Shown here piece after piece: positions 54,753-63,038 of a stretch of DNA of 64,000 nucleotides. A program made the translations under genes and the position numbers. This DNA comes from Allobosea caraganae (GTDB lineage Bacteria; Pseudomonadota; Alphaproteobacteria; Rhizobiales; Beijerinckiaceae). The DNA is taken from NCBI RefSeq assembly GCF_003351345.1, contig NZ_QQTO01000016.1, forward strand, positions 62,001-126,000, read 5' to 3'. The notes beneath the pieces were generated by a model. It was not told the origin of the DNA. It worked only from the letters and a program-made list of their open reading frames with translations, and did not search any database. Within the stretch, counting starts at the first letter, position 1. Each line of letters opens with the position of its first letter.

Positions 54753-55226
54753 TCAATATTCCGGCTCGCGGTCGTGGTTCGGCTGATCGCGCCGGAAATC
54801 GGGACCCTTGCGCTCGCTGACGACAACCTGGCGGATGTTGGCCTCGGCCTCGCGCTCGATGTGGCGCCGATAGAACGTTTCCTTGTCCGCGACCATGCGC
54901 TCGGCCTGGTCGTCGATGATCTTGAGATCGGGGCTCGGGTCGGCCCTGATTTCGGCCGGCCGGGGAGCTGGATCGCGAATATAGTTAGTCAGCAACTCAA
55001 CTTTTTGCTTCAGGACGCGGTATTCGTGAGAATTGTGCTGCTTGCGCTTTTCCGCCTCGAGCCGCTGCGCGCTCAATTCGCGGATCATCCGGACCTTTTC
55101 CTGCGCAGCCGGCGACATATTGGCCACCTGAGCGGCCAGCTCGTTCTGACGGTTGAAGGCCTCCGACATCGGAGCATCGGCGGGCGAATTGGAATTGCCA
55201 CCGCCGGACATGGTATCCTTGCTCAT
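54753..55226 (-). CDS. Hypothetical charged helical protein upstream of coupling protein
   Basis: This 157-residue protein is charged and helical (EKVRMIRELSAQRLEAEKRKQ; RRHIEREAEANIRQVVVSERK), with no membrane segment. It is encoded directly before the coupling protein gene, with which it overlaps or nearly overlaps, and may be an accessory of it. No family recognised. Confidence 0.6.
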   Translation of the reverse strand: MSKDTMSGGGNSNSPADAPMSEAFNRQNELAAQVANMSPAAQEKVRMIRELSAQRLEAEKRKQHNSHEYRVLKQKVELLTNYIRDPAPRPAEIRADPSPDLKIIDDQAERMVADKETFYRRHIEREAEANIRQVVVSERKGPDFRRDQPNHDREPEY

Positions 55227-55260
55227 TGATCACCTCATGATTTCAGGAAGGGATTTGAAG

Positions 55261-55533
55261 ATGGATGAAGAATTTGATTGCAAAGACTGCGATCGCAGCA
55301 CTCGCCTTGAAGGCGAGATCTTGTCATCGCTATGCACGTGGTCAGCGGAATACGGACTGGCGCGGCTCGATCTCGGTTGGAGCGTCGCAAAGATGCTTTT
55401 AAAGCATGTCAGCCGGACGATGCCGCTCGATATTTACATCGAGTTCGTCGAACGGCTTGCCGCTGTTCTCGGTGACGAGGCGCGGGCTATACGGCAGGTG
55501 GCTGAAGAGGATCATCGCGCCCGCCTGCATTGA
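55261..55533 (+). CDS. Small hypothetical acidic protein
   Basis: The 90-residue protein starts at an ATG preceded by AGGAAGGGA. It has a CKDCD segment near the N-terminus and a helical C-terminal region (LDIYIEFVERLAAVLGDEARAIRQV). It is divergent from the leftward transfer cluster across 34 bases, where a shared promoter region must lie. Function unknown. Confidence 0.55.
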   Translation: MDEEFDCKDCDRSTRLEGEILSSLCTWSAEYGLARLDLGWSVAKMLLKHVSRTMPLDIYIEFVERLAAVLGDEARAIRQVAEEDHRARLH

Positions 55534-55730
55534 TGCAGCTGTGGCAGCCGAGTGACGCTAAGGAAGCAAGCGTGTCTTTGACGATGGGGAGCGGCACCGA
55601 CCGCCGCAAGGCCGCATCCGAATTATTTTTCGAGTTCGCAGGCGATCGTCATGGCGGGCAGGATGTGAAGGCGCGCCCGTAGCCACCTGCCGCCGGCATC
55701 GAGGTGACGATGCCGGCGGCAGGTGATGCT

Positions 55731-56432
55731 CTACCTGATCGTAGCGAGCGCATCCGGGTGACGCAGCTGGCGCCAGGCTTCAAGGAATCGCACCGACCGC
55801 GCGAACACGTCCGGTCCGGCGTGCATTCGCCCATACCTCGTGAACGGTCCGAAAACGTCCCGCTCGCAGGACGCGAACAAGTGGCGGTTCCTGAAGCTGC
55901 CGTCGATTCGAGCCTCGCCCAACTCTCCCTCGACAAAGCCGAGGCGCGCGAAGGAAACACGAGAAGGCTCATTCATAGTTCCATCGGCCAGGATGCGGAT
56001 CGCCAATGTCGCCCTAGTGAACCGCAGCCCAGAGCAGCCCGCGTGGACGACCCCCATCGCACCCATCGCCGAGGCGATCTGGCGACCCGAATACACCGGA
56101 TCGACCACCGCCCCGCGCACCCACAGCTGCTGCTTGTCGTCCATGTGGACGTGCAGCGTGCCAACGACACGTTCTTCGACCTTGGCGATCACGACGATGG
56201 CCTTCCTTTCAAACAGGTCGTCGGCGCGGTAGTCGAACAGGAGTTGAGAGGCAGCGGTTCCCATCACCCGGTCGAACAAGCCCTTGGCGGCGTTGACGCC
56301 CACGAGATCGTTCCCAGGCAACATGCTCTGAATCAGGATGTCGAGATGCTCGTTGCGCGCGCTGATCGAAATCGAGCTGTCACCGGCGGCCGGCGCCGAA
56401 GCCGCGGCCGCGAGGGCAAGAAGGTTGGCCAT
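55731..56432 (-). CDS. GNAT-like acetyltransferase, hypothetical
   Basis: This 233-residue protein has a segment compatible with the GNAT fold (AIVVIAKVEERVVGTLHVHM; VVDPVYSGRQIASAMGAMGVVHA; LRFTRATLAI; VSFARLGF). The Q/RxxG motif is weakly visible in SGRQIASAMG. The fold assignment is tentative. ATG at 56432 overlaps the stop of the upstream zinc-ribbon gene by one base, so they are translated together. Confidence 0.45.
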   Translation of the reverse strand: MANLLALAAAASAPAAGDSSISISARNEHLDILIQSMLPGNDLVGVNAAKGLFDRVMGTAASQLLFDYRADDLFERKAIVVIAKVEERVVGTLHVHMDDKQQLWVRGAVVDPVYSGRQIASAMGAMGVVHAGCSGLRFTRATLAIRILADGTMNEPSRVSFARLGFVEGELGEARIDGSFRNRHLFASCERDVFGPFTRYGRMHAGPDVFARSVRFLEAWRQLRHPDALATIR

Positions 56433-56788
56433 CAGATCGCCTCCTTCGAAAAGAGGGCCTGCCACTCGCGCTTGGCCGCGTCAGCCTCGGCGATCTGGCG
56501 GGCTTCCAACCGACCAAGCGACGACTCCAGCCGCTGCGTCAGCGTCACGATCTCATCCACGAGGATTTTGAGCACCGGCACGATGAGCGCCAGTTCGGAC
56601 TGACTACCGTTCGCGCCCCCCCCGGGCCTCACTTTCGGCGGAATACGATAGGGGCAATCGCGGCAGACATTGAATGACGACGGATCGCCGTCATCGACCG
56701 AGGCCAGCTTGCAGGCCGGGCAGGCGAGAGAGGAGTAGTGAAGGTCGCCGGGCGGCGAGGCGACGGTATCGATTTTGCGGTCAGACAT
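56432..56788 (-). CDS. Hypothetical protein with CxxC pairs
   Basis: The 118-residue protein has two CxxC pairs (SSLACPACKLAS and NVCRDCPYRIP), which could bind zinc. A helical C-terminal half follows (LILKILVDEIVTLTQRLESSLGRLEA-like, with heptad spacing). ATG at 56788 follows a weak AAGGA. It is the first gene of a two-gene leftward unit. Function unknown. Confidence 0.55.
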   Translation of the reverse strand: MSDRKIDTVASPPGDLHYSSLACPACKLASVDDGDPSSFNVCRDCPYRIPPKVRPGGGANGSQSELALIVPVLKILVDEIVTLTQRLESSLGRLEARQIAEADAAKREWQALFSKEAI

Positions 56789-56953
56789 CGGCTTTGTCCT
56801 TTCAGTGGCCGTGGTCAGCGGCCTCCTTCTGGACGAGGTCAGACGAGGGGCGTTTGGGACAACGTCCCAGCAACCTTCCTGCAACGATGGTCATAAGATT
56901 ATGAAAAATAATAACTATTTGCCATATATGCTACTTTAGTATAATATGGCTAT

Positions 56954-57622
56954 ATGGCCGATACGTATGTCGAGGAGCTGACAGTCAGGATCGAAAGGGA
57001 CACGAGAACAGGCAGGCTCGTTCGTGAAGAATTCCTGCTGGGAAAAGAATGGCACCGGGTCGGGGCTCCAGCCGATCGGCGATTTTGCCCGAACTCGGGT
57101 AAGCTTTTCGAGGAAAGCTGGTGGCGAAATGGCCTCCCGTTTCGAGCCGACGGAGGGCCCTGCGCGACGGAGTGGGATATCGAGTCAGGCCGCGTCACAC
57201 ACCAAGTCTGGATCACAGAACATGGCCTTCACAGGGACGGCGGCTTGCCGGCGCGAATAACATGGGCCCCCGCGACGGGCGCCGTTCTAACCGAGACCTA
57301 CAGCGAGTTCGGAAAGGAGCATAACGAGCAAGGTGCTTCTTATCTCGATCGCGACTCCGCAACAGGCGTTATCGTCCAAGAACGATGGAAACAGCACGAT
57401 CAGTTTACCCGTGGCGGAGACCGCCCCGCCTACATAGAACGTGACCCCTCTTCGGGGATAGTTACGCTTGAGGAGTTCTGGGTTGATGGCGTTCGCGACC
57501 GCGCGAGGGGCGCCGCCATTGTCGAGCGCGACCGAGCGACGGGCAAAGTTGTTCGACAAGAATTCTACCGACGCGGACAGGCGATAAGGCAGGCAAATCC
57601 CCAGTGCGATTGGAGCCCTTGA
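56954..57622 (+). CDS. MORN-like repeat protein
   Basis: This 222-residue protein consists of repeating units of about 36 residues with the pattern G-x-P-A-x-I/W-x-x-D/A-x-x-[ST]-G-x-[VI]-x-x-E. Visible examples are RDTRTGRLVREEF, DIESGRVTHQVW, APATGAVLTETY, RDSATGVIVQERW, RDPSSGIVTLEEF and RDRATGKVVRQEF. It resembles MORN-type toxin antitoxin-associated or surface repeat proteins; the function is unknown. It is 60 bases upstream of the STAND-like gene on the same strand, so co-transcription is possible. Confidence 0.6.
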   Translation: MADTYVEELTVRIERDTRTGRLVREEFLLGKEWHRVGAPADRRFCPNSGKLFEESWWRNGLPFRADGGPCATEWDIESGRVTHQVWITEHGLHRDGGLPARITWAPATGAVLTETYSEFGKEHNEQGASYLDRDSATGVIVQERWKQHDQFTRGGDRPAYIERDPSSGIVTLEEFWVDGVRDRARGAAIVERDRATGKVVRQEFYRRGQAIRQANPQCDWSP

Positions 57623-57682
57623 AACTGCGCCGCGCACAAGCCAAAGTTGCCGATAACCGAGTTTGCTTTATGGAGCTAGCAG

Positions 57683-60562
57683 TTGGAGCGCGCCAAATTT
57701 GCAAGCATAGTCCGCAAAAAAAACTCTAAAGAAATAGGATCTGCTGTAGCTGCCCAGATTTTGCTTTATGGGAAGCACGGTGACAACCTAAAATCAAAGA
57801 ATGCTGACGATTTTAAGAAAAAATTCTTTAGAATGGTTGAGATCGATACAGGTGTTTTTCGTGAAACGAAGGAGAGTCGAAAAACTGTCGGCAATCAACA
57901 TGGAACGGCCTATTACAACAATGTAAAGCAGGGTACAGCGTCAGAGCAATTTATCATTGCTATATATTATTGGTTTCACTTCTGCGCTAACACAGACGCG
58001 TATGGCGCCGCAATTGATAGAGAATTATTTGGAAAGTCTGTTTTTATAGAAATAAACACGGGCGTTGTTGTCGGTCGCCCAGAATTAACGCCAGCTTTTT
58101 CTGATTTTGAAGAGCGATTGCAGCTCCCTCTTCAGTTTCCGAAGACGCGGATTCTCACACTGGACAAGTCCAATTGGCTTGATCCATCCGTTACGGACTC
58201 AATCGAGTTTGTCGGCCGGAAGAACGAGCGCGCTGCTCTCGATTCATTCGCTAATAGTCCGAATTCGTTCTTGATATGGGCTGTGTCGGGGCCGTCAGGA
58301 GCCGGAAAGACGCGACTCGTCACACAATGGCTTCGTGATTTTAAAGCTGGGATTTCAGCGGGCCCGGACTGGGATGCTGGGTTTCTGACAATCCAGATGG
58401 TCAGAAAATGGCAAGAAAGTGGTGGCGATTGGGTTAAATGGCTGCCTACCCGCCCAACCTTTATTGTTATCGACTACATTCACCTTTTTGCTACGGAAAT
58501 CGTCCAGTTAGTTCTTCACCATGCAAATCTCCGGGGTAATCAAGTCAAATCATCAAAAATTCGTTTGTTGCTGATTGATCATATTTTTCCTGAAGATCTT
58601 GATCGGTTATTTGATGACCCTAGGTTCCTTGAACTTTCTTCAGGCGGTTTTGATCTTGACGAAAAACGACAACTTTTTTTTCGTGCTCGTCCTCTCCTTT
58701 TGCGGCATGCCAACCAGGACAAAGCGGATATTGAGGCGGTAGTTATAAGTGCTGCTGAGATTCATGGTCGTATGCCTGATGCCCAGGAACTCGCGGAAGC
58801 ACTTGGGGACCTACGTCGAACTCCTGGCGCTTGGTGCCCACTATTCGCTGCATTGAGCGGCCGTGCGATTGCTCTCGGTGTCGCGGGCAAATCATATGAC
58901 CGAAGAGATTTGATGCGAAATTACTTAAAGACGTCAGGCCGCTTGCCTTGGACCGCATCAAATCCGAATGCTTCTCGATTAGGGTTTTGGGCCAGCTGCT
59001 TTGTTGCTGCTGCAACCGCAATACGTGGAGCGAAAATTAAAGATCTCATTCAATGTTTGCCTGATGATCTAAGGCTTGATCGCCACTCTCGAAGACTCAT
59101 AACTGTGATCGCGCGTAACATAGTTTCCAACGAGGATGACGATCTAATATTCCCATTTGAGCCAGATATATTAGGTGAGACGTTTTTTATTTTACTTTTG
59201 GAGGAAGCAAGTCACGTCCAAGATCTACAATTCGATTTGTCGCGAACTCTCGCCCAAGCTTGTGCCGGGAGAACCGATATAGCGGACAACGGTATCCTAA
59301 AAGCTGGCGACGAGTTCCTTGGTTTTTTTGGTCGTTTAATGAGAAATTTGGGAAATGAAGGTCGAAATCTTTCGACGTTGAAATATTGGAACTTTGTCAT
59401 AAAATTCATGTCTCCGGCCAATTTTCAGGCTGGCTACTTTAGACAAATAGTATCGATCATAAGAGCCGGTGTCATTCAAGCTTTAAGCTCATCTGATTAT
59501 ATTTTAGAGCCATTAGCAGATGAAGAGATATTGATATTATTTGACGACCTTACCGCAGCCACGAATGACGAATCAATAAACGTTGATGCACTAATGTCCA
59601 TGTTAAGTGTATACGATTTTTACCGAAAGTCATGTCCAGAACGTACATCATATATCAAATATATTATTGATGCACTCACCAACGCTGCGTGCGGTGCAGT
59701 TAGATTTGGAAGTAGGGAGTTTATCTTATTGGCGGCTATCGAATCTGGTTACTTGTCCGCTGTGAAAATGGTAATGAAGGAGCCTTACGTGGATCCAAAT
59801 TTGGTAACAATTGACAACGTTTCGGGATTATATCTGGCGTGCCAAAATGGAAACACGGACATAGTGGATTTATTACTTGATATTGATGATATCGACGTCA
59901 ACAAAGGCCCTGAGGACACGACGCCATTAGCAGCTGCCGTATCAAATGGGCATCGTGATGTAGTAGAGCAACTTCTCAAGCATCGTCACATTGATATAAA
60001 TAAGCCGAACAAAACCGGCATGAGGCCGCTTATGTGGGCTTGCATTGGTAAGTACATTGATATCTTCGAAATGCTTTTTCGTTGTCCAGATATTAAATGT
60101 GACGAAGTAAATTTGAATGGACGGACCGCCCTGTCATGTGCAGTAAGCGCGAATTTTATCGAAGCTGTCCGCGCTTTCTCAAATTCGGATAAAGCCGACT
60201 TCAACAGAAAAGGTCAATTGGATTTCACGCCCCTTCACATAGCCTGTGGCAGCCAGAATTCAGAAATGATCGAAATTATATTACGTCATCCGGGAATTGA
60301 GTTGAATTCTAGGGCGGACCAGATTGGCGGGGCTACACCGTTAATTCTGGCTGCCAATCTTGGAAATTCTACATCGGTAAGCATCATTTCTGGTGATCCA
60401 CGTTGCGAATTAAATCTTAAGGATAATAACGGACATACTGCCGTTGATCACATCATTCACTTATTGAACACTTCAAAGACTGGTGAAAGATACGTTGTTG
60501 AGTATCTTCGTCTACTGGAAACGCTGGTGGCCAATGGAGGGGTGCGCGGAACTGATATTTGA
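57683..60562 (+). CDS. STAND-like P-loop NTPase with C-terminal ankyrin repeats
   Basis: The 959-residue protein has an unknown N-terminal region (1-170) and FVGRKNERAAL (about 177) before the Walker A GPSGAGKT (203-210) and Walker B FIVIDYIH (260-267). A helical middle part (about 300-660) follows, then about eight ankyrin-like repeats (680-940; for example GLYLACQNGNTDIVDLLLD, TPLAAAVSNGHRDVVEQLL). This layout resembles NLR-type immune sensors such as the Avs family, which combine a nucleotide switch with repeat-based recognition. The start is a TTG with GGAG eight bases upstream. Codons are AT-rich, unlike its neighbours. Confidence 0.75.
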   Translation: MERAKFASIVRKKNSKEIGSAVAAQILLYGKHGDNLKSKNADDFKKKFFRMVEIDTGVFRETKESRKTVGNQHGTAYYNNVKQGTASEQFIIAIYYWFHFCANTDAYGAAIDRELFGKSVFIEINTGVVVGRPELTPAFSDFEERLQLPLQFPKTRILTLDKSNWLDPSVTDSIEFVGRKNERAALDSFANSPNSFLIWAVSGPSGAGKTRLVTQWLRDFKAGISAGPDWDAGFLTIQMVRKWQESGGDWVKWLPTRPTFIVIDYIHLFATEIVQLVLHHANLRGNQVKSSKIRLLLIDHIFPEDLDRLFDDPRFLELSSGGFDLDEKRQLFFRARPLLLRHANQDKADIEAVVISAAEIHGRMPDAQELAEALGDLRRTPGAWCPLFAALSGRAIALGVAGKSYDRRDLMRNYLKTSGRLPWTASNPNASRLGFWASCFVAAATAIRGAKIKDLIQCLPDDLRLDRHSRRLITVIARNIVSNEDDDLIFPFEPDILGETFFILLLEEASHVQDLQFDLSRTLAQACAGRTDIADNGILKAGDEFLGFFGRLMRNLGNEGRNLSTLKYWNFVIKFMSPANFQAGYFRQIVSIIRAGVIQALSSSDYILEPLADEEILILFDDLTAATNDESINVDALMSMLSVYDFYRKSCPERTSYIKYIIDALTNAACGAVRFGSREFILLAAIESGYLSAVKMVMKEPYVDPNLVTIDNVSGLYLACQNGNTDIVDLLLDIDDIDVNKGPEDTTPLAAAVSNGHRDVVEQLLKHRHIDINKPNKTGMRPLMWACIGKYIDIFEMLFRCPDIKCDEVNLNGRTALSCAVSANFIEAVRAFSNSDKADFNRKGQLDFTPLHIACGSQNSEMIEIILRHPGIELNSRADQIGGATPLILAANLGNSTSVSIISGDPRCELNLKDNNGHTAVDHIIHLLNTSKTGERYVVEYLRLLETLVANGGVRGTDI

Positions 60563-60648
60563 CTTTACATCTCCAAAATCATCAGTGACAAAATCAGTCG
60601 CGATTGCGATGGAGGTATCTTAAATCCAATGATCGGCATCGGCATCGG

Positions 60649-61911
60649 TTAGTTTAGATCATGTTCGAGATTATGCCCGAAATTATTGTATGATTGGTGC
60701 CCAGGGTTTGCGGCAACGCCAAAAATAATATTTTGTAATGCTTGCTGGCTTTCGTGGAATTTCAGAAACTGCCTGTCGATGGCGGATCGAACAGTATGAG
60801 ATTCTTTCAAGTGACGTTGTCTCGTAATTTCGCTTTCGGCGATCCTATGGCGATAAACCAGCTCATTTTCAAGTTTGATCGCGCGCTGTATTAGTCGACG
60901 TTTTCCAGTTACCCAGTCAAATAGACCTCTGAGACCTTTGCGAAGTCGCTCCGCGTTGGCAAGGCTATTGGCCTCAAATCGTTGGTGTTGTAACTTCGCG
61001 AGTTCAAGTCTTTCTTTCCGTTGACGAGAGACCATCTGCCGGTGCTCGCTCAGTAGCGGCATCAAGGCGTCGGCATGCATGCGGTTGAGGTCGTCCAGCG
61101 ACCGCTTTGCGCTCAGATCCAAGACGCTCACGATCTCAGCTTTCACCTGCTCGACAGAGGGATGGCGCTCTGGACTGCCCAAGCGGGCTTTCAACTCTTT
61201 TGATCCCACTTTGAGCCATCGGCTGAGCGAGAAAGCGTTGCCTCTGTAATCCTGGACAATGAAGCCGCGCCGGTCTCCTCGGCAGAGCCAGAGACCGCGA
61301 TCTTTAAGTGCATTCGCAAAAGCGGCTTCGTTATCGAATTGCGCCCAGCATTGTTTCAGCACCGCTTTGATTTCGCGCGGATCGCGTTTGGCGCGTTGCG
61401 CCTCCTGCCATTCTAACAGGCCAAAATTCAGAGGATTTGCGAGCGACTTGTCGGCAAGCCCCTTCGGCAACTCCCAACCGTGCGTGAGGTAGAGTTCTCT
61501 CGACAGTTCGGTCAGTCGTTGCTTGAAGAAAGGCAGGTTGATTGCACGCATGCGCTCGGCGTCGATGCGGCTGAAGACGACATGGCAATGCCGACGAGCG
61601 GACTTCTCATGATAAACGACCGCCCTCGGTTGATCAGCTAGCCCCAGGCGTTCAGCAGCCAACTGGATCGCAGCCTGAAAATCGTCCACCGTGGCCATCT
61701 CGCCTTTTGGCGGCGATAAGGACAAAGAAAACATAAACTGGGAGCAGGCGGTTGCCCGGCTGATTGCGTACATCTCGGCTAGGGCGCCTCGTAGATCGCG
61801 AGCCATGCATCCGACAATGGGTCCGGATTCGACGTGGTCATTGTCGCGCTCATTCAGCAGGTGAATCGCGAGTTGGTCCGAGCCGCCGCGCTGGCTACCT
61901 TTCAGGATCAT
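60649..61911 (-). CDS. Relaxase/mobilization nuclease
   Basis: This 420-residue protein has the relaxase pattern: LNERDNDHVE in the N-terminus and the metal-binding histidines in VVYHEKSARRHCHVVFSRID (H101, H108 and H110). A C-terminal helical region follows (LAKLQHQRFEANSLANAERLRKGLRG). Relaxases nick the transfer origin and pilot DNA. The catalytic tyrosine cannot be placed with certainty. The ATG overlaps the end of the upstream MobC-like gene by 17 bases. Confidence 0.85.
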   Translation of the reverse strand: MILKGSQRGGSDQLAIHLLNERDNDHVESGPIVGCMARDLRGALAEMYAISRATACSQFMFSLSLSPPKGEMATVDDFQAAIQLAAERLGLADQPRAVVYHEKSARRHCHVVFSRIDAERMRAINLPFFKQRLTELSRELYLTHGWELPKGLADKSLANPLNFGLLEWQEAQRAKRDPREIKAVLKQCWAQFDNEAAFANALKDRGLWLCRGDRRGFIVQDYRGNAFSLSRWLKVGSKELKARLGSPERHPSVEQVKAEIVSVLDLSAKRSLDDLNRMHADALMPLLSEHRQMVSRQRKERLELAKLQHQRFEANSLANAERLRKGLRGLFDWVTGKRRLIQRAIKLENELVYRHRIAESEITRQRHLKESHTVRSAIDRQFLKFHESQQALQNIIFGVAANPGHQSYNNFGHNLEHDLN

Positions 61912-62329
61912 GGAATGTCCTTTCCTGCGGCTTCAACCCCAGAGCCCGCAACAAATCGGCGCGAAGGTCCGCGATGTCGCGGAGCGCACTGCGCAGTTCG
62001 GCAAGGACGTCCGGTGTGAGCGGAAGGATGCCAATCCTAGCTGCGTCGGCCAGCTCCAATAGTGCTCGCCCGATCCCGCATCCGCCGAGGCGGGACAGAA
62101 TCTGCGCGAGTTGCCTTTGTCGCTCGCCTGGCGAAATTCGAGCAGTATCGGTGCCTAGCGGGGCTGATGAGGGAGCAGGGCTGGAGAACAGGCGGTGTCG
62201 GATGTAGGCGCTCAGGGGATGTCCGCCCGCGTCACGTTCGAGCTGACGCCGCTCTTCGGGCGTAAGGCGCAAAGATAGCGGCGCGGGCGCCTTGCGCCCG
62301 TGATTGGTTTCTTTTTTCATGATGAGCAT
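61895..62329 (-). CDS. MobC-like plasmid mobilization protein
   Basis: The 144-residue protein has a ribbon-helix-helix-like N-terminal part (PLSLRLTPEERRQLERDAGGHPLSAYIRHRLF) and a C-terminal helical part with LAQILSRLGGCGIGRALLELADAA, which fits MobC-type accessory proteins that help the relaxase at oriT. Two ATGs (62329, 62320) are possible. oriT should lie upstream of 62330, but I did not recognise it. Confidence 0.78.
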   Translation of the reverse strand: MLIMKKETNHGRKAPAPLSLRLTPEERRQLERDAGGHPLSAYIRHRLFSSPAPSSAPLGTDTARISPGERQRQLAQILSRLGGCGIGRALLELADAARIGILPLTPDVLAELRSALRDIADLRADLLRALGLKPQERTFHDPER

Positions 62330-63038
62330 CGCGTCGCCGACGTGCGTGTGCGCACGGCGCCGGGCACGAGGCCGGCGCAGATGGCGGTCAGGTTGGGTGT
62401 TGAATTTTGCCCAGCGTCAAAGCGCTGGGCGACAGATAAGCGTCTGTAGGGAGCCGGACGCTACGGGGCAGGCGGCTTCCAAGAGGATGTAGGTGCGGTC
62501 AGGGCATGGTTCCAGTCCGCCAAGATATCAAAGACTTGGTTCAAACTTGCTCCGTCCAGCTCCACCATTTCTTGCTTCGTGCAGGAACCTCTGAAACTCC
62601 GCGCAGAATCGTTTCGCGGATTCCGGTTCCGAATCAAGCTCTTGAGCGGGGGCCTCTGAAACTGGTCTGCAAAAGCGGCTTGGCGCAATTCAGCCCGAGC
62701 GGCCGGCCTCACGTGGAGACGGCCAGCTTTCGAGTGATCTGACGACCAGCTCGCTCAACGCGCACGATTGGCCCATAGCCGAACTCCAGAACGTCCGCTT
62801 CCCGGCATCCAACTGTTTGGGTCGGCGCCCAGCTTCCGCTTGTCTGGCGAGGCCGCCCAGCCGAGATAGCTTGCAAGCAGGCATATCGCGGATTCAATCG
62901 GTTTCAGCTGTCATGAGCTGCTGGGCGCGTTCGTCGTGGCATCGGTGCCAGGGAAGGGGATGCGGCTGCCATCTTCCGCGGCTAAGGGGCTTTCCGTTTG
63001 CTGGCGGGATCACACTGAAGGCCGCCGTGAAGCGGAGC
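62330..63038. other. Right-hand island spacer, no gene seen
   Basis: No supported gene in about 700 bases. It probably contains the transfer origin next to mobC and the right end of the island. The phrase CCTCTGAAACT occurs twice (about 62590 and 62653). A partial match to the tRNA T-arm (GGTTCCAGTCCG near 62507) is too short to call an attachment site. Confidence 0.5.

Noticed and set aside
62505..62520. Possible right attachment site resembling the tRNA T-arm
   Set aside because: Only about 11 of 12 bases match (GGTTCCAGTCCG versus GGTTCGAGTCCG) and the surrounding tRNA sequence is absent, so it can be chance.
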